From Candidatus Aminicenantota bacterium (GTDB lineage Bacteria > Acidobacteriota > Aminicenantia > Aminicenantales > Aminicenantaceae): DNA of 9,079 nt. The stretch lies in contig DAOUSP010000040.1 in the NCBI GenBank assembly GCA_030627155.1, forward strand, positions 1-9,079, in the 5' to 3' direction. Of this stretch, positions 6,813 to 9,079 are shown piece after piece. The stretch's first letter is position 1. Each line of letters starts with the position of its first letter. A program made the position numbers and the translations under genes. The notes under the pieces were generated by a model. The model was not told the origin of the DNA. It did not search any database and saw nothing but the letters and a program-made list of their open reading frames with translations.

Positions 6813-8162
6813 ATGAACATCTGGGTTATTTGTGGGCAAGTTTCATTTCTCATTCTCATCTTGTTTTTTCTTTTTTTCACTCTATTCAATCTATTGGAAA
6901 AAGAAAAGAAGGCTTTCATAAGAAGCAGTATTATTCTTAGTTTTCTAATTGTTATAAATTTGGGTTTTTATATGGCGGTTTTGCCTCTGAAAAATTTGTT
7001 GTTCGGTAGCACTGGAATTTTATTTCTTGTGATTTTTTTAATTTTAATTATTTCACCAAGACCAAAAAATGAGATACAAATTATTGGCCTCCAAAAAAGA
7101 ATAGACGAAAGAGATGCGATTTTTTCCCGCTTTGATTTGAAAGAAGGGACAAAAAGGTTCATAGAATATTACAAACAAAAGCCTCACTTTAAAAAAATCG
7201 ATGAAAAAATCAGAAAGTTTCCAGATATTCTTTCTCCCACTCATATTAAGAAAAATCCCTGGCTTTTTTCTCTCTCTGCAGCAGAATTTGATTTTCTCGA
7301 GTATCAGCTATCCCAGGTAGATGGAAAAATAAACGCCAAAAGCAGGAAACTTTCACCCGAAAAAAACACAAGAATGGTCAAAGGTTTGATGAAGTATTTG
7401 GGTGCAGATCTTTGTGGAATCTGTGAACTTGACGAAGCTTATGTGTATTCTAATGTGGGAAGAGGCCCTGAGTTTTATGGGGAAGAAATCAATCTGACCC
7501 ATAAATATGCCATTGTCTTTGCTGTACAGATGGATTTTTCGCTTGTTGCCTCAGCCCCAAATTCACCCGTGATTGTTGAAACCGCAAAGAAATATGTGGA
7601 GGCAGCAAGAATATCCATTACAATGGCTAATTGTATTCGCCGGCTTGGCCACACTGCAAGGGCTCATATAGCTGGAAGCAATTATCAGGCGATTCTACCT
7701 CCTTTAGCGTGGAAGGCTGGGCTTGGAGAATTGGGAAGGATGGGAACCTTGATTTCATGGAAGTACGGTCCACGAGTGCGGCTAGGACTCATTACAACAA
7801 ATATTCCAATTTTACCGGATAAATCGATTTGTTTTGGTGTCCAAAATTTTTGTGAGAAATGTCTAAAATGTGCGCATTGCTGCCCTTCTAATGCAATCCC
7901 AGCAGGATCAAAAACAGAGGAAAATGGCGTACTTAAATGGGTATTAAAAAGGGAAGAGTGTTATAGATTTTGGTGCAGGGTGGGAACAGACTGTGCTATA
8001 TGCATGTATGTCTGCCCATACAGTAAACCCGATAATATATTTCATAATGTTATAAGGAAAATGACTTCAAGATCTTCAGCCATACAGACATTATCTGTTT
8101 GGTCTGACGACTTTTTCTATGGCCGGCGTCCCAAGCCGCGAAAAGGCTGCCTTGAGTTTTGA
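6813..8162 (+). CDS. Membrane-anchored reductive-dehalogenase-like corrinoid/Fe-S protein
   Basis: The 449-residue protein resembles the RdhA catalytic region: ARISITMANCIRRLGH at 265-280, LPPLAWKAGLGELGRMGT at 295-312, GPRVRLGLITTNIP at 319-332, then two [4Fe-4S] motifs. The first is Cys347, 350, 353, 357 (CEKCLKCAHCCPSNAIP). The second is Cys394, 397, 401 with an upstream ligand at Cys383 or Cys388 (ECYRFWCRVGTDC), then CPYSKP. In the family such domains bind cobamide through the protein fold and reduce organohalides. QueG is related, but this length, the KW...ECYRFW segment and the DDFFYGRRPKP tail fit RdhA better. Instead of a Tat signal it has three hydrophobic helices at about 4-26, 38-57 and 63-82. 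Positive charges at 30-37 and 83-96 predict a cytoplasmic catalytic part. No separate RdhB anchor gene is visible. M1 is needed for the first helix, though no Shine-Dalgarno sequence precedes it. Actual dehalogenation is unproven. Confidence 0.82.
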   Translation: MNIWVICGQVSFLILILFFLFFTLFNLLEKEKKAFIRSSIILSFLIVINLGFYMAVLPLKNLLFGSTGILFLVIFLILIISPRPKNEIQIIGLQKRIDERDAIFSRFDLKEGTKRFIEYYKQKPHFKKIDEKIRKFPDILSPTHIKKNPWLFSLSAAEFDFLEYQLSQVDGKINAKSRKLSPEKNTRMVKGLMKYLGADLCGICELDEAYVYSNVGRGPEFYGEEINLTHKYAIVFAVQMDFSLVASAPNSPVIVETAKKYVEAARISITMANCIRRLGHTARAHIAGSNYQAILPPLAWKAGLGELGRMGTLISWKYGPRVRLGLITTNIPILPDKSICFGVQNFCEKCLKCAHCCPSNAIPAGSKTEENGVLKWVLKREECYRFWCRVGTDCAICMYVCPYSKPDNIFHNVIRKMTSRSSAIQTLSVWSDDFFYGRRPKPRKGCLEF

Positions 8163-9079
8163 TTACTTTAGTGGTTTATGATATTTTTTTTCTCCGATAG
8201 GAGACCAAAGGCCAAAGCTATCTTCAAAAATTCTGCATTTGCCTTCAGATGTCCACTTCAGGTTGTAATTATAGCCAAACCACAAGTACGGGTCTCCGCC
8301 TCCGTTTTCTGTAGTGATGATATAACGGGCGTCAACATTGCCTATTCCAAGTATTTTATGCCCAGGTAAATCTCTATCCCCTTTGTTAGCATCGAAAGGA
8401 ATCCAGCCATAAGGGGGAAGGTAGACCTCAGTCCAGCGATGGAATACATTATCATAGCTAGCATCGTCTCCGCGACGGCTGACAGCACCTACATAACGTA
8501 TGGGAACTCCTAAAGCTCTGCAGAGTGCAATCATTGAATAAGAGTACTCTGAACAGGAAGCAGTCCCGCGTTTGAGTACTGTTGGAGCTGGATTCCATCC
8601 TCCGAGGGGCTTTAAATTATAGGTTAAGTTTTTCCCAAGATAATCATAAATACGCCGGGCGATCCAATATGGATTTTTCTCGTTTCCAGCGATTTTTTTG
8701 GCAAGCTCCTGTATGAATGGATCATGGATGAGGTATTTGTCTCCGTCCTGAGTGTACTTTTTTCTTATATCTGCAGGAATATCTTCTATGTTTCCGACTT
8801 TATCTGGGTAGATGAAGTATTCTACAGCATATATATTTGCACTAACTTTCCATCCTGGCTTTACAACTGAATTGTTTTTAAGATTCGTATAATGAAAATG
8901 AGCTATTTTTTGTCCCCAGCTGTCTTCAATGATATTTTTTGGCTTTGTGTCAAATTCGATTTTGCTTAAAAGATCTTGGTTGTCGCGGTTTTTTGGAATA
9001 GGAAGATAGATGTCAAGAGTTTTTACGGTTCCAGGGCCATAGTTTCGAAATTCTTTGATGAAATGAAGAGAAAGCTGCC
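8163..9079 (-). CDS. Transglutaminase-like superfamily protein, partial (start outside window)
   Basis: The minus-strand frame stays open from its TAA at 8163-8165 to the window edge (304 residues seen), so the N-terminus is missing; the internal ATG at 8534 is not the start because it falls after the catalytic cysteine. Numbering from the first visible residue, a beta-rich region (about 1-90, with LDIYLPIPKN at 21-30) precedes a transglutaminase core. The likely triad is Cys175 in RGTASCSEYS, His213 in NVFHRWTEVYLP, and Asp229 in GWIPFDAN. ALGVPIRYV at 188-196 is typical of the fold. Bacterial members are usually cysteine proteases or of unknown role, often exported; export cannot be judged here. 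The tail contains YLWFGYNYNLKW, which resembles the C-terminal part of other such proteins. Its stop codon directly abuts the stop of the dehalogenase-like gene, with no intervening base. No link between the two functions is evident. Confidence 0.85.
   Translation of the reverse strand, partial: QLSLHFIKEFRNYGPGTVKTLDIYLPIPKNRDNQDLLSKIEFDTKPKNIIEDSWGQKIAHFHYTNLKNNSVVKPGWKVSANIYAVEYFIYPDKVGNIEDIPADIRKKYTQDGDKYLIHDPFIQELAKKIAGNEKNPYWIARRIYDYLGKNLTYNLKPLGGWNPAPTVLKRGTASCSEYSYSMIALCRALGVPIRYVGAVSRRGDDASYDNVFHRWTEVYLPPYGWIPFDANKGDRDLPGHKILGIGNVDARYIITTENGGGDPYLWFGYNYNLKWTSEGKCRIFEDSFGLWSPIGEKKYHKPLK

Noticed and set aside
6813..8162. Annotation as epoxyqueuosine reductase (QueG)
   Set aside because: The three N-terminal membrane helices, the CYRFW segment of the second cluster and the DDFFYGRRP tail are unlike QueG, and no HEAT-repeat C-terminus is present.
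8163..8534. A small complete gene starting at the ATG at 8534
   Set aside because: The frame continues open to the window edge and the catalytic cysteine motif lies upstream of that ATG, so it is the 3' part of a longer transglutaminase-like gene.

Overview
This AT-rich window looks like chromosomal DNA of an anaerobic bacterium. Sigma70-like promoter boxes and strong AGGAGG ribosome sites point to Bacteria. An AcsE-type methyl-tetrahydrofolate methyltransferase, a NifS-type cysteine desulfurase, a ferredoxin-bearing DUF362 protein and a reductive-dehalogenase-like protein point to anaerobic life rich in Fe-S and corrinoid enzymes. The lineage cannot be fixed from the sequence; a deltaproteobacterial or Aminicenantes-like anaerobe is a guess. 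No RNA genes, CRISPR arrays, insertion sequences or phage genes were found.

Layout. Six complete genes lie on the minus strand between 16 and 6690 and read leftwards: DUF362-ferredoxin protein (5503-6690), M20 metallopeptidase (4257-5426), class V aminotransferase (3046-4191), short 3-phosphoglycerate dehydrogenase (2138-3049), NifS/IscS-like cysteine desulfurase (846-2003) and methyl-THF methyltransferase (16-816). One plus-strand gene (6813-8162) encodes a membrane-anchored reductive-dehalogenase-like Fe-S protein. It is divergent from the DUF362 gene. On its other side it meets, stop codon against stop codon, a minus-strand transglutaminase-like gene (8163-9079) that runs off the window.

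How the genes may work together. The aminotransferase and dehydrogenase overlap by ATGA behind a recognisable promoter and form a serine (or serine/glyoxylate) module. NifS and the methyltransferase are a second close pair; they would supply sulfur for Fe-S clusters and move methyl groups from folate to a corrinoid protein. Serine is also a one-carbon donor to folate, so the left half has a serine/C1/Fe-S theme.

The most notable region is 5503-8162. The dehalogenase-like protein has three N-terminal membrane helices instead of a Tat signal, and its charge pattern predicts a cytoplasmic catalytic domain. Its divergent neighbour is a 2[4Fe-4S] protein. The 122-bp gap between them carries a perfect 17-bp palindrome over a TTGACA box, and neither gene has a Shine-Dalgarno sequence. 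A co-regulated redox pair is a reasonable, untested hypothesis.
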